A program made the position numbers and the translations under genes. The notes below the pieces were generated by a model, which ran no database searches, was not told the origin of the DNA, and saw nothing but the letters and a program-made list of their open reading frames with translations. A stretch of DNA of 64,000 bases from Portulaca oleracea. Taxonomy: Eukaryota > Streptophyta > Magnoliopsida > Caryophyllales > Portulacaceae. Below, piece by piece: positions 63,803 through 64,000 of this stretch; the stretch's first letter is position 1; every line of letters starts with the position of its first letter. Location: assembly GCA_029582165.1 (NCBI GenBank), contig CM055870.1, forward strand, positions 40,635,013 to 40,699,012, read 5' to 3'.

Positions 63803-64000
63803 CTGCTTTAGGATTTTACCTAGTCAACTATTACTAAGTTAGTTCCTGAAAAAACAACTGTGGAATATATTAAACTATTAGTTTGGACATTTCCAAAGAA
63901 TGGGCATTTGAATGATGAAGCAAACCACGACACAATCTTGCTAGTTAATCAGTATGGCAGTTAGCATTGGAAAGAAAAGGAATGAAATTTGTGTATCTGA
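63803..64000 (-). other. Upstream intron or promoter of the APS kinase gene
   Basis: AT-rich; ends at the CAG before the ATG at 63802. No ORF or clear promoter motif. It may be intron leading to an exon outside the window. Confidence 0.4.

Overview
The window is nuclear DNA from a eudicot plant. The evidence is multi-exon genes with GT-AG introns, plant-type LTR retrotransposons primed by initiator-Met tRNA, an L1-type LINE, a tRNA-derived SINE, many small hAT- and Mutator-like elements, and (ATT)n microsatellites. I cannot name the species. Only two host genes can be supported: an OTU-domain deubiquitinase (+ strand, ten coding exons, 17244-41087, 356 codons) and an adenylylsulfate (APS) kinase (- strand, six coding exons seen, 63802-56467, 207 codons). 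Both keep an open reading frame and their catalytic residues across every splice junction I could place. Nearly everything else is mobile DNA, most of it nested.

Layout. 1-8615: a decayed Tekay/Del-like Ty3/gypsy element with a long LTR (640-3715), an extra acidic ORF upstream of gag, gag, protease and RT/RNase H, cut off inside integrase. The LTR has a polypurine tract on its left as well as a primer binding site on its right. 8616-17243: LTR-like debris, a Mutator-type foldback MITE (9585-9940), a MULE remnant with a PB1-like N-terminus, and a 1.1-kb hAT (15316-16424). 17244-41087: the OTU gene. Its intron 2 (5.3 kb) holds a composite element with three LTRs, itself invaded by a short Copia-type element and a hAT-like element. 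Its intron 6 (13.7 kb) holds a foldback MITE, an L1 LINE split by a hAT relic that carries another hAT, a 1.5-kb LTR-like repeat and a Helitron-like repeat block. Intron 9 holds a SINE.

41088-56466 lies between the two genes, which converge. It contains ATT microsatellites with a tandem duplication, a 1.5-kb hAT (42301-43780), an inverted second copy of the LTR-like repeat (about 44205-46872) with its own hAT, a broken Copia element (- strand), and a nearly intact 6.3-kb Ty3/gypsy element (49615-55924, - strand). This last element has 871/872-bp LTRs and a perfect 5-bp target duplication. Its pol frame runs on into the 3' LTR, a trait of the centromeric CRM clade. It sits exactly at the LTR/primer-site junction of the Copia element. 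56467-63802 is the APS kinase gene, whose introns hold at least four small DNA transposons.

The OTU protease edits ubiquitin chains. APS kinase makes PAPS for sulfation. I see no functional link between them beyond adjacency. I found no bacterial-type operon, CRISPR array, rRNA or tRNA gene. The best candidates for something new are the three-LTR element with its own coiled-coil ORF, the extra acidic ORF of the Tekay-like element, the CRM-like element in a gene-containing region, and two scars in which nearby sequence was copied back in swapped order.
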